From: JASHVB01 sp035523995
GTDB lineage: Bacteria; Pseudomonadota; Alphaproteobacteria; Acetobacterales; Acetobacteraceae
Direction of reading: 5' to 3'
Assembly (NCBI GenBank): GCA_035523995.1
Contig: DATKPQ010000057.1
Location: 41,072 to 105,071, forward strand
Length of the DNA stretch: 64,000 nt
The notes under the pieces are model-generated. The model ran no database searches and had not been told where the DNA came from. It saw only the letters and a list, made by a program, of their open reading frames with translations. Below are positions 1 to 7,627 of the stretch, piece after piece. The stretch's first letter is position 1, and the number at the start of each line of letters is the position of its first letter. The translations under genes were made by a program, and so were the position numbers.

Positions 1-2
1 CC

Positions 3-698
3 TGGCAGATGGCCCGGGCCACGGTGGATGATGCGCATGCCTTGCACCAACCTGTCACGCTCAGCTTTGCACTGGCCGAGTCCGGCTGTCCCGTCGCCAT
101 GTTCATCGGCGATATTGCGGCGGCGGACCAGTATATATCGATTCTGCTGGAAACGTCGCACCGTCATGCCCTGCCGATCTGGCAAAGCTGGGGGCATCGC
201 TTCAGGGGTGCGCTGTTGATCCGCCAGGGCGGGGTGTCCGCGGGGGTGACGCTGCTGCGCAATTCGCTCGATCAGCCGCCGGAGGCATCGTTCCAACCAC
301 GCTTCACCTGGTTCCTGGGACGGTTGGCGATCGGGCTTGCCCGCCTCGGCGAGTTGCCGCCGGCGATGCAGGCCATAGACGAGGTGCTGGCGCGTTCGGA
401 GCGTAACGAAGACCGCTGGTGCCTGGCGGAGTCGCTGCGCATCAAGGGAGACTTACTCGTTCAGGATGATGCCGATACCGCTGCGGCCGAGGATTGCTAT
501 CGGCAGGCGCTGGCATGTGCACACGAGCAAGGGGCGCTGTCGTGGGAGCTGCGCGCCGCGATCAGCCTGCTGCGGCTGCATGAGAATCGCGATGGGCCTG
601 AGCGCGCGGAACTGGCAGCGATCTACCGAGGGTTCACCGAGGGCTTCGACACGGCGGACTTGCAAGAGGCACGGCGGTTGCTGGACGCATCCCGATAG
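3..698 (+). CDS. TPR-type C-terminal part of a large ATPase/regulator (5' truncated by window edge)
   Basis: The reading frame is open to the left edge, so this is the last ~230 residues of a longer protein. It is all helical with repeated Leu/Ala-rich helix pairs (for example AEDCYRQALACAHEQGALSW, followed by LRAAISLLRL), the pattern of tetratricopeptide repeats. It resembles the C-terminal end of the winged-helix/AAA 'predicted ATPase' regulators (COG3903-like, adenylate-cyclase-associated), where TPRs follow the NTPase domain. No catalytic part is visible here, so the family assignment rests on the repeat region alone. It stops 4 bp before the stop of the convergent isochorismatase-like gene. 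Confidence 0.6.
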   Translation, partial: WQMARATVDDAHALHQPVTLSFALAESGCPVAMFIGDIAAADQYISILLETSHRHALPIWQSWGHRFRGALLIRQGGVSAGVTLLRNSLDQPPEASFQPRFTWFLGRLAIGLARLGELPPAMQAIDEVLARSERNEDRWCLAESLRIKGDLLVQDDADTAAAEDCYRQALACAHEQGALSWELRAAISLLRLHENRDGPERAELAAIYRGFTEGFDTADLQEARRLLDASR

Positions 699-702
699 CC
701 GG

Positions 703-1329
703 TCATGGCTTGGACAACCGGGCGATCATGGCCTGGGTGGTCAAGATCGCATGCGCATAGGTCGGCCCGTTGACATGATGCGCCGCGTGCATTGCCTCGG
801 CGCTGAACGCTGCTGTCGCGTCGTGCACCAGGGTCACGTGATAGCCCAGTTCCGCGCCGTGGCGCGCGGTTGCCTCGACGCAGGTGTTTGCCATCATGCC
901 GGCGACGATGATCCGCTCGAGGCCGAATTGCTTGAGGTGGAAATCGAGATCGGTGTTCGTGAAACCGTCCTGTCCCCAATGTTGTTGCACGACGACGTCG
1001 CCCGGTTGCGGTGCCAGGTCGGGGTGCCAGTCTGCACCCCAGGAGCCTTCCGCGAACGCCGTTTCGTGGTCATGCAACGTCTGCCACGGTCCGGGATGCC
1101 GCCAGCCGTCGTAATTGCCTTCCCGCCACTGGCGATGCGGAACGTACAGCATGACCACGCCCGCCTTGCGGGCGGCATCTGCCAGCGCACATAAGTTCCC
1201 CAGCGTACCAACCGCATCGGCAATCGCGTTGACGCGCGGCCAAAACTTGCCTCCGTCGCTCAGCAGATCGTTGTAGGGGTCGACCAGCAGCAGACCGGTG
1301 CGGCTCGCGACATAGACATCCAGCGCCAA
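703..1329 (-). CDS. Isochorismatase-family cysteine hydrolase
   Basis: A 208-residue protein with the isochorismatase/nicotinamidase fold: an N-terminal strand ending in the catalytic Asp (LLLVDPYND, D17) and the nucleophile Cys in ANTCVEATAR (C150), followed by the typical GYHVTLVHDATAA strand. The usual catalytic Lys of the triad, expected near residues 114-116 (VVVQQHWG), appears to be Gln. I chose TTG at 1329 because GGAGGG lies five bases upstream; the GTG at 1365 would add 12 residues without homology or a ribosome site. The substrate cannot be told from sequence; relatives hydrolyse amides, N-carbamoyl compounds or isochorismate. It is a single gene, convergent with the upstream regulator fragment. 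Confidence 0.85.
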   Translation of the reverse strand: MALDVYVASRTGLLLVDPYNDLLSDGGKFWPRVNAIADAVGTLGNLCALADAARKAGVVMLYVPHRQWREGNYDGWRHPGPWQTLHDHETAFAEGSWGADWHPDLAPQPGDVVVQQHWGQDGFTNTDLDFHLKQFGLERIIVAGMMANTCVEATARHGAELGYHVTLVHDATAAFSAEAMHAAHHVNGPTYAHAILTTQAMIARLSKP

Positions 1330-2165
1330 CTCGCCCTCCTGCGGATCAGTCCGTGCACAAGTCACTGTCAGGTTTTTTACCCCCGACCGCCGCAGGAAGC
1401 CGACGGATACGGTGTTAAGAGATGTGAAGAGGGTTCCGGGCTAAATTTGCCGGACATCACGCCAGGCCGAAGATCTCGGAGATCGCACATCGCCACGCTG
1501 CCGAGCCCGACTTCCCGCTGCGCCACCCGGCATCCATGGGGTTGCAGACCGGCCCAGGATACAGGGCTTTGGCGCTGGCATGACGTTTCCCGTGCTGCCT
1601 CGATTCGGAAGTTGGCCCGCATCGTCAAACGCCGTGCATGGTTTCGATTACCGTGAACGGTATGCGGCAGGCGGCACCGGGGCTTGGCAAAAAAATTGGG
1701 AGGTTGTCGGATCGTCTGTCCTTTGCGTCGCCGAAAATAACGACAGTCCAGGTTGGCTGGTGTGACGGCAGGAAGCTGGCCATGGGCATACGCCGGGGCG
1801 GTCAATGCCCCGTTCGTCCTGTTGCCCGCACTCGGTTTGCATTTGTTCTTCGATGTTCGGGTTAAACCGTAACCTGCGGGGAATGCTCACAGAACTGTGA
1901 TCCGCAACGCCTCATTAAAAAACGTGAAGCCGCATCCGGTAGCAACCTCCACCAGGTGAGTGCCCGTCACTGTGGTTCGCGCAATTTTCGATCACGGATA
2001 CCGCCGGGCAGGCCGAAAACCGTCAGTCCCCAATGCACCGAACCAAGATTTATGCAGCTTAGCGGGCAGCGCCGAAGTCCCACAACGCTTTACCTCGATT
2101 AACTGGCGGTATGTCCGGCCGTCGCGGCATCCTCGCGGGCAAGGGAAAAAGCCGTGGAGGACCCA
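1330..2165. other. Long intergenic region, no gene recognised
   Basis: About 840 bp between the isochorismatase-like gene (leftward) and the AraC gene (rightward). The open frames here lack ribosome sites and any recognisable motif. One structured site is visible: TCACAG-AA-CTGTGA at 1887-1900, an inverted repeat with 6-bp arms that could be a regulator site. An A-rich run lies at about 1690 and another at about 1918. Promoters of the two flanking divergent genes should be in here, but I cannot place them with confidence. Confidence 0.5.
1887..1900. promoter_or_regulatory. Inverted repeat, possible operator
   Basis: TCACAG-AA-CTGTGA, two perfect 6-bp arms around two bases, about 265 bp upstream of the AraC gene. 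It could be a dimeric regulator site, but spacing differs from the classical CRP arrangement (TGTGA-N6-TCACA). Functional status unknown. Confidence 0.25.
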
Positions 2166-3110
2166 ATGGGAGTCACAATTCGCGCGCTGGCTGGTGCCAC
2201 GTCTGTCGTTCTGCCTGGCACGGCTGTCGATCGTATGTCGACGCGGATGGCGTCGGGAGAACCGGACGTGGTGGTTGGGCCGGAACTGAGCTGGGGTGGC
2301 GTTTCGGTCTGCGAGATGGATCTGCGGTGGCCGGATGGCCGCGCTCGCCACGAGATCACCTGCGAGCAAGCGGTGCTGTGGATCGTCACCGAGCAAGTTG
2401 GCGGCCAATACGAACATCGTACCAATCCAAGTGAGCCTCTGCGGTCCGCGCGCCCGGGCGCGCGCATCATGAGCCTTGTGCCGCCCGGCATGGAGCTTTG
2501 GGGTTATGCGCAGAGCATTCGATTCGTGCGCAGCCTGCGGCTGACGTTCGACCTGGAGAGGGCAGGGCTTGCCCTGGGGGATCGGCGTCTGGGGCCCGCG
2601 TTCACCGCCCCGCGTTTGATGTTCACCAGCGAGCCGCTGTGGCAGATGGCATCATTGCTCTCGGGCGAATGCCGCAAGCGTAGTGGGATCGACAGCCTGT
2701 ACGGCGAAAGCATCGCCACGGCCTTGTGCGTCGAGTTGCTGCGCCTTGGCGACGCAGGCAACCGCCAGGTGATGCGCGGCGGCCTGGCGCCATGGCAGAT
2801 GCGCCGTATCACCGAATACATGGAAGCGCATTTGGGCGATACCATTCAGTTGAGTGAGTTTGCGCAATTGGCGGGAATGTCGCGCTCGCATTTCAGCCAG
2901 GCTTTTCGCACGACAACCGGAATGCCACCGCATCGCTGGCACTTGAACGCGCGGGTCCGCCGCGCCCAGGAGCTGCTGTTGGACACTGCACTCCCGTTGG
3001 CGGACATTGCGTTGCAAACGGGGTTCGCCGACCAAAGCCACTTTACCAAGAGCTTTCAGCGTCAGGTCGGCGTCAGCCCGGGCGCCTGGCGGCGAACCCG
3101 GCGAAGCTGA
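2166..3110 (+). CDS. AraC/XylS family transcriptional regulator
   Basis: A 314-residue regulator. The last ~100 residues hold the two helix-turn-helix units of AraC proteins: the first around LSEFAQLAGMSRSHFSQAF, the second around LADIALQTGFADQSHFTKSF, ending with the family signature VGVSPGAWRR. The N-terminal ~200 residues are a sensor region without a recognised ligand motif. GGAGG at 2156-2160 is placed correctly for ATG 2166, so the upstream GTG at 2154 (which overlaps that site) is unlikely. The gene precedes the DUF1656-HlyD efflux genes on the same strand, separated by 445 bp; control of that cluster is a reasonable inference but is not shown by the sequence. Confidence 0.9.
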   Translation: MGVTIRALAGATSVVLPGTAVDRMSTRMASGEPDVVVGPELSWGGVSVCEMDLRWPDGRARHEITCEQAVLWIVTEQVGGQYEHRTNPSEPLRSARPGARIMSLVPPGMELWGYAQSIRFVRSLRLTFDLERAGLALGDRRLGPAFTAPRLMFTSEPLWQMASLLSGECRKRSGIDSLYGESIATALCVELLRLGDAGNRQVMRGGLAPWQMRRITEYMEAHLGDTIQLSEFAQLAGMSRSHFSQAFRTTTGMPPHRWHLNARVRRAQELLLDTALPLADIALQTGFADQSHFTKSFQRQVGVSPGAWRRTRRS

Positions 3111-3555
3111 ACCCGATCCGACAAGCGTGGTCATCGGCGGCCCTCAAGCAGAACGGCATCGAGGCCCGCTGGCGGACCGCCAGCTCCACTTTAGTCAGTC
3201 GTTGCGTTTGGCTGCACTCCGTGAAACGCGCGCGGTCACGGTATCGTGAAGCGTTGCCAGTTTAATCAGCACGCGATGACCGAAGCGGATGAACGCCACG
3301 CCTGCGTTCGTGCGCTGCAAGAGTCGCCGGTAAAGCCCAGTGCTCGGCGATATAGAACCCCTGATCGTCATCAATACCGCGGCAGACGTCATAAGCGAGA
3401 TTTCCCGGCTGTGTTCGGGATGCAGCGGCGCAAAACCATCACCATATGGGCGGCAAGCGAAACTTCGGGCCAAGCCGCAGCGATCCGAGACAAGCCCACC
3501 TGCCTGTTTGTTCCTAGCCTTCCTGTCCGCCCTGATCCCACCCCAGCGGGCCGCC
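3111..3555. other. Intergenic region, no gene recognised
   Basis: About 445 bp between the AraC regulator and the DUF1656 gene. A plus-strand frame runs through from 3340 into the DUF1656 gene, but its first 72 residues (Cys/Lys/Pro rich, no motif) do not look like protein. No hairpin or repeat stood out. The promoter of the DUF1656-HlyD pair is expected here. Confidence 0.4.
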
Positions 3556-3759
3556 ATGAGGTTCACTGAAATCGATGTTTTCGGCGTCTATATCGCACCG
3601 ATCTCGGTGATGATGGTCGCCGCCTGGGTCGTGGTGATCGGCTTTCGGCACATCGCCGCCCGCTTCGGGCTGCTGAGTCACGTCTGGCATCCGGCCCTGT
3701 TCGTCGGAGCAATTTACCTGATTGTCCTGTCGTCGATCGTACTCATCGTCGGGCGGTGA
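3556..3759 (+). CDS. DUF1656 small inner-membrane protein (AaeX-like)
   Basis: A 67-residue protein beginning MRFTEIDVFGVYIAP, with two hydrophobic helices (about residues 10-28 and 43-64). This is the pattern of the DUF1656/AaeX family, a small membrane subunit encoded directly before HlyD-type adaptors of aromatic-acid and drug efflux systems. The frame is open upstream to 3340, but homology begins at the ATG at 3556, so I start there; the ribosome site is weak. The stop is 6 bp before the HlyD start, indicating one operon. The FUSC/AaeB permease usually found with this pair is absent. Confidence 0.8.
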   Translation: MRFTEIDVFGVYIAPISVMMVAAWVVVIGFRHIAARFGLLSHVWHPALFVGAIYLIVLSSIVLIVGR

Positions 3760-3765
3760 GGCCGC

Positions 3766-4746
3766 ATGTCGCAGACCGAAGCCAAGCCCCACACCGACAT
3801 AGCGCGCGAGATCCCCTGGTCGCCAAAGCCGCCTGCCCGTACGGTGCGGATGCGTCTGCGGCGCGCTCTGGGCGTGTTCATTGCGCTGGCAACCATCGTG
3901 GCAGCCATTTTGCTCGGCCGGGCAATGTGGAACGTCTACATGGTCGCACCCTGGACGCGCGATGGCACGGTGCGCACCTACGTCGTGACCATGGCCCCGG
4001 AAGTCTCCGGGCGCATCGTTGCGATGCCGGTTGCCGCTAATCAGTACGTGCATAAGGGCCAGTTGTTGATGGTCATCGACCCGACCAATTATGCGATCGC
4101 AGTGCGCCTGGCTGAAGCGGCCGTGAAGCAGGCGGACGCCAACATGCAGAATGCAGAGCAAGAGGCCATACGACGGCAGAAACTCCCCAAGGGCGCGGTC
4201 GCTGCAGAGGAGACACAGACCTACGGAAACCAAGCGATTGCCACCCAGGCGCAATATCAGCAGGCATTGGCAAACCTGGATCAGGCGCGGGTGAACCTTG
4301 CGCGTTGCGAGATCCACTCTCCCGTCGACGGGTGGATCACGAACCTGCTGACGCAGAGAGGTGACTATGCCTCCGAGGGGCAGAACGTGATCTCCGTCGC
4401 CGATGCCGATTCATTTTGGGTGGACGGCTATTTCGAGGAAACCACTCTTGAACATGTCCAGGACGGCGACCCTGCCACCGTCAAATTGATGGGGTACCCC
4501 CAGATTCTGCGCGGCCACGTGGACAGTATCACGCGCGCGATCAATGTCCCCAATGCGCAGCCAAACGGACAAGGGTTAGCGACGGTCAATCCGATCTTTA
4601 CCTGGGTACGCCTGGCGCAACGCATCCCGGTGCGCGTCCATATCGACAAGGTGCCGCCCGGGGTCACTCTGGTTGCGGGCATGACCGCCACCGTGCAGAT
4701 CGACCCACGGTCCGCTGCCGCACCAGATGCCCAACCATCGCGTTAA
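3766..4746 (+). CDS. HlyD/EmrA-AaeA family periplasmic adaptor
   Basis: A 326-residue membrane-fusion protein: cytoplasmic N-terminus, one anchor helix (about residues 33-52), then the lipoyl half-motif (VTMAPEVSGRIVAMPVAANQ; VHKGQLLMVIDP), a coiled-coil hairpin rich in Gln/Ala (about 105-185), the second lipoyl half (CEIHSPVDGWI), and a beta-barrel domain containing DSFWVDGYFEET. This is the AaeA/EmrA branch, which links an inner-membrane pump to an outer-membrane channel. It follows DUF1656 by 6 bp. It converges on the DHA2 transporter gene and the two stop codons overlap. The DHA2 protein is of the EmrB type that needs such an adaptor, so a functional pair is likely. Confidence 0.9.
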   Translation: MSQTEAKPHTDIAREIPWSPKPPARTVRMRLRRALGVFIALATIVAAILLGRAMWNVYMVAPWTRDGTVRTYVVTMAPEVSGRIVAMPVAANQYVHKGQLLMVIDPTNYAIAVRLAEAAVKQADANMQNAEQEAIRRQKLPKGAVAAEETQTYGNQAIATQAQYQQALANLDQARVNLARCEIHSPVDGWITNLLTQRGDYASEGQNVISVADADSFWVDGYFEETTLEHVQDGDPATVKLMGYPQILRGHVDSITRAINVPNAQPNGQGLATVNPIFTWVRLAQRIPVRVHIDKVPPGVTLVAGMTATVQIDPRSAAAPDAQPSR

Positions 4747-6308
4747 TGTCCGGCGCCACCCGAGGCGGAGCCCTTTTTCATCATAAGCACCGGCACAACG
4801 GCGGCAAGCAGAATGGCACCAAGCAGGGCAAAGCAATCCGCGTAGCCCATGATCGTCGCCTGTGCCCGGACCGTCGCGCCGACAGCGATAACGGCACGAT
4901 GCCACGCATCCTCGGTACTCGGAACGCCGTGCGCCATGAAGTACTGTTGCAAGTCGGCGACGCGCGTGCGGGTCGCTGGTTGCAACAAGGACACGTGCTG
5001 GCCGATGATGAACGAGTGATATTGCTCGCGTTTGGTGAAGAAGGTCTCGATTGCGGCAGTTCCGATCGCCCCGCCGAGATTGCGCATCATATTGAACAAT
5101 CCGGACGCGGCACCTGCCTCGGTACGCGCGATACCGACCATGGCGATCGCGGAAAGCGGGGTCATGACGGCCGCCTGGCCGACGGCCCTGATGATATCGG
5201 GCCAAAACAGCTGTGGTCCGGCATAGTTCGTATCGAGGTAGATGTTCATGAAGCAACTCGTCGCGAATATCGCAAGTCCGGATACCACGATCACACGGGC
5301 GTCGATGCGTTTCATCATGAGCGGCACCAGCGGAATGACCAACAGTTGCGGCAGTCCGGTCCACGCCATGACCTCGCCACTTTGCTCCGCATCGAAGCCT
5401 TGGGTCACCGCCAGGTATTGGGGCAGCAGATAGGCTGCGGCGTAGAGGGCAAAGCCGAGCAGAAAATTCCCAAGCGTGCCGAACCCGAAATTCCGGCGCG
5501 CGAGCAAACGGAAATTGACAACCGGCTCGGCGGTAAAGAATTCTATCACCGTGAAGATGCCGAGCGTGACTGCCGCAAGGGCACTCAGCTTGACAATGTA
5601 GGGTGAGCCGAACCAATCGTAGACGTTCCCGTCGTCGAGTACAGTTTGAAGCGCGGCGAGGCCGACAGCCATCAGGGCGATGCCGTACCAGTCTCCCTGA
5701 CGCAGCAGACGAAGCTGCATCGACGATTTGGGCAGCGCATGCCACAGCGCGCCGAGCATCAGCGCGCCGGGCACGATATTGACGTAAAACACCCATGGCC
5801 AGCCATAAGTGTCATTCAGGTAACCGCCGATTGTCGGGCCGATCGCTGGTGCAAACGTGGCGGTAATGGCAAAGCCGGCGAGTCCCAGAGCGTGCTTTGA
5901 TGGTGGCAGCATTGAGAGAATGATGGTGAAGGCCAGGGGGATGAGAACGCCCCCCGTGAACCCTTGCAGCGCGCGGAAGACGATCATCTCACCGAGGCTG
6001 TGTGCATGCCCACACAGCACCGAGAACACCAAGAACAGTACTGTGTTGACGAGCAGATAGCGGCGCAGGGAGAACACTCGCGAGAGATAGTCGGTCAGCG
6101 GCACCACGATGATCTCGCCGATCAAATAGGCCGTCGAGATCCAGGTGCCGTACACGCCGCCGGTGCCGATGCCCCCTTCGATATAGGGCAATGCGGTATT
6201 GGTGATCTGGATGTTAAGCACGGCCAGGAAAGCGCCGAGCAACGCGCCGCCAACGGCGATCCAGGTTTTCAGTGAGACCGGCGCCTCGTGATCGCCGGCG
6301 CCGCTCAT
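4743..6308 (-). CDS. DHA2 family MFS drug transporter (EmrB/QacA type, 14 TM)
   Basis: A 521-residue major-facilitator permease. It shows the start typical of the 14-helix EmrB group (WIAVGGALLGAFLAVLNIQI; TALPYIEGG), the loop motif DYLSRVFSLRRYL, and motif C (GPTIGGYLNDTYGWPWVFYV). These proteins export hydrophobic drugs, uncouplers or solvents using proton antiport and usually work with an HlyD-type adaptor. Its start overlaps the stop of the RND adaptor gene by 4 bp (ATGA), so it is the last gene of an RND pump-adaptor-MFS transcript. Its own stop overlaps that of the convergent HlyD gene. Confidence 0.93.
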   Translation of the reverse strand: MSGAGDHEAPVSLKTWIAVGGALLGAFLAVLNIQITNTALPYIEGGIGTGGVYGTWISTAYLIGEIIVVPLTDYLSRVFSLRRYLLVNTVLFLVFSVLCGHAHSLGEMIVFRALQGFTGGVLIPLAFTIILSMLPPSKHALGLAGFAITATFAPAIGPTIGGYLNDTYGWPWVFYVNIVPGALMLGALWHALPKSSMQLRLLRQGDWYGIALMAVGLAALQTVLDDGNVYDWFGSPYIVKLSALAAVTLGIFTVIEFFTAEPVVNFRLLARRNFGFGTLGNFLLGFALYAAAYLLPQYLAVTQGFDAEQSGEVMAWTGLPQLLVIPLVPLMMKRIDARVIVVSGLAIFATSCFMNIYLDTNYAGPQLFWPDIIRAVGQAAVMTPLSAIAMVGIARTEAGAASGLFNMMRNLGGAIGTAAIETFFTKREQYHSFIIGQHVSLLQPATRTRVADLQQYFMAHGVPSTEDAWHRAVIAVGATVRAQATIMGYADCFALLGAILLAAVVPVLMMKKGSASGGAGH

Positions 6309-7627
6309 GATGGCCTGCCGGATGCGTTCGTGGCAGTGAATGAACGGGTCGGCTGTGGTCGCCTGAGTAAGCCCGGTTGCTGGGCCATCGTTACGCGCAT
6401 GCCGTCGGTGGCGCCGATGGGCGGATCCAGGATCAGCCGATCGCCTGCATGCAGGCCATCCCGCACTTCGAGAGTGGCGCCATTATCAGCCGCGATGTTG
6501 AGCCGGCGCAGATGAAGCGCGCCGTTGTGGTAAACCGCGGCTTGCAGCCCGGCATCGTCGAAAATGATGGCCTGGGACGGAACCACGATCACGGGGTATT
6601 CGCGCGGCTCATGCAGATGGACGATCGTATAAACACCAGGGGCGAGTGCTCCGTTCCTGTTGTCCACGTCGACTTCTGCCAGCACGGTCCGCGTGTCGGG
6701 CTGTAGCGCATTCGCATTGCGCGCCAGTCTGCCATGAAACACCCGCCCCGGCAGTTCCGGCACCGTTACGTCTGCTTCGTCGCCATCCTTCATGCCGAAA
6801 TAGTCCTTTTGCGGCACATAGATCAGCACCCTGAGCGTATCGGTGCGCTCGATCGTGAATAATGGGGTGCCGCTGTTGTCATTGGCTGTCACCAGGCTGC
6901 CGGCATCGATGTGACGGCTGGTGATCACACCATCGAACGGTGCCACGACCTTTTCGAACCCGGTCAGTTCCACCAGCCGGTTCACCTGCGCTTGCTGTGC
7001 CAAAACGTTGGCGCGTGCAACGGCCAACGCTGCATTGTCTGCTTCCAGAGTATCACGATAGACATCGGCTTGTTGCTGGCTCGTCCAGCCGTCCCTGGAT
7101 GTTACCGCAGTGCGCCACGCGTTGTCGTAGGCCACTTTGGCATCCGCCTGGGCTTTCAGCACGTTCGCCTGCAACTGCACAAGTTGGGCGCGCGCCTGGG
7201 CGAGCTCCTGGTCGAGATCGGGCGCGGCAATCACCGCCAGGACGGCACCGGCACGGACGCGGCTGCCGATATCGACGTTGCGTTTGGCAATATAGCCCGT
7301 GGCGCGTGCGTACAGCGTTGCAGTATCGAACGCCTCGGTAGAGCCCGGCAGCTCGATGTCGCGCGGGGTATCCACCGCCTTGAGAACCACGGTGCGCACC
7401 ACGGGCACAGCATCATGTTCTGCTGTCAGTGTGGCAGCGGCTGCGGCTTCGCGCTGCATGTGGCGGTACGCACCAAGACCGACCAGGAGAGCGAGACCGG
7501 AGACCGCGGCCAGCCCGAGCAAACGGCCGGTGCGGCGGCGGCGGCGTTCCAGGCGGCGGTCCGGCGACTGCCGCGATTGCTCTGGCGCATCAGGCAGAAG
7601 CTCGGTCTGCGAAGGGATTTCGTTCAT
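6305..7627 (-). CDS. RND efflux periplasmic adaptor subunit
   Basis: A 440-residue membrane-fusion protein of the AcrA/MdtA class. After a basic N-terminus and one hydrophobic segment (about residues 36-53) come the lipoyl halves (VDIGSRVRAGAVLAVIAAPD; VVAPFDGVITSRHID), an Ala/Gln-rich helical hairpin between them, and the beta-barrel/membrane-proximal domains (VLIYVPQKDYFGMKDGDEAD). It connects the RND pump to an outer-membrane channel; no TolC-type gene lies in the window. The start overlaps the RND gene stop by 4 bp and the stop overlaps the MFS start by 4 bp, so translation of the three genes is probably coupled. Confidence 0.92.
   Translation of the reverse strand: MNEIPSQTELLPDAPEQSRQSPDRRLERRRRRTGRLLGLAAVSGLALLVGLGAYRHMQREAAAAATLTAEHDAVPVVRTVVLKAVDTPRDIELPGSTEAFDTATLYARATGYIAKRNVDIGSRVRAGAVLAVIAAPDLDQELAQARAQLVQLQANVLKAQADAKVAYDNAWRTAVTSRDGWTSQQQADVYRDTLEADNAALAVARANVLAQQAQVNRLVELTGFEKVVAPFDGVITSRHIDAGSLVTANDNSGTPLFTIERTDTLRVLIYVPQKDYFGMKDGDEADVTVPELPGRVFHGRLARNANALQPDTRTVLAEVDVDNRNGALAPGVYTIVHLHEPREYPVIVVPSQAIIFDDAGLQAAVYHNGALHLRRLNIAADNGATLEVRDGLHAGDRLILDPPIGATDGMRVTMAQQPGLLRRPQPTRSFTATNASGRPS

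Noticed and set aside
1377..1805. 142-codon minus-strand frame in the first intergenic region
   Set aside because: No ribosome site, no motif, and biased composition (Pro/Arg/Ser/Cys-rich).
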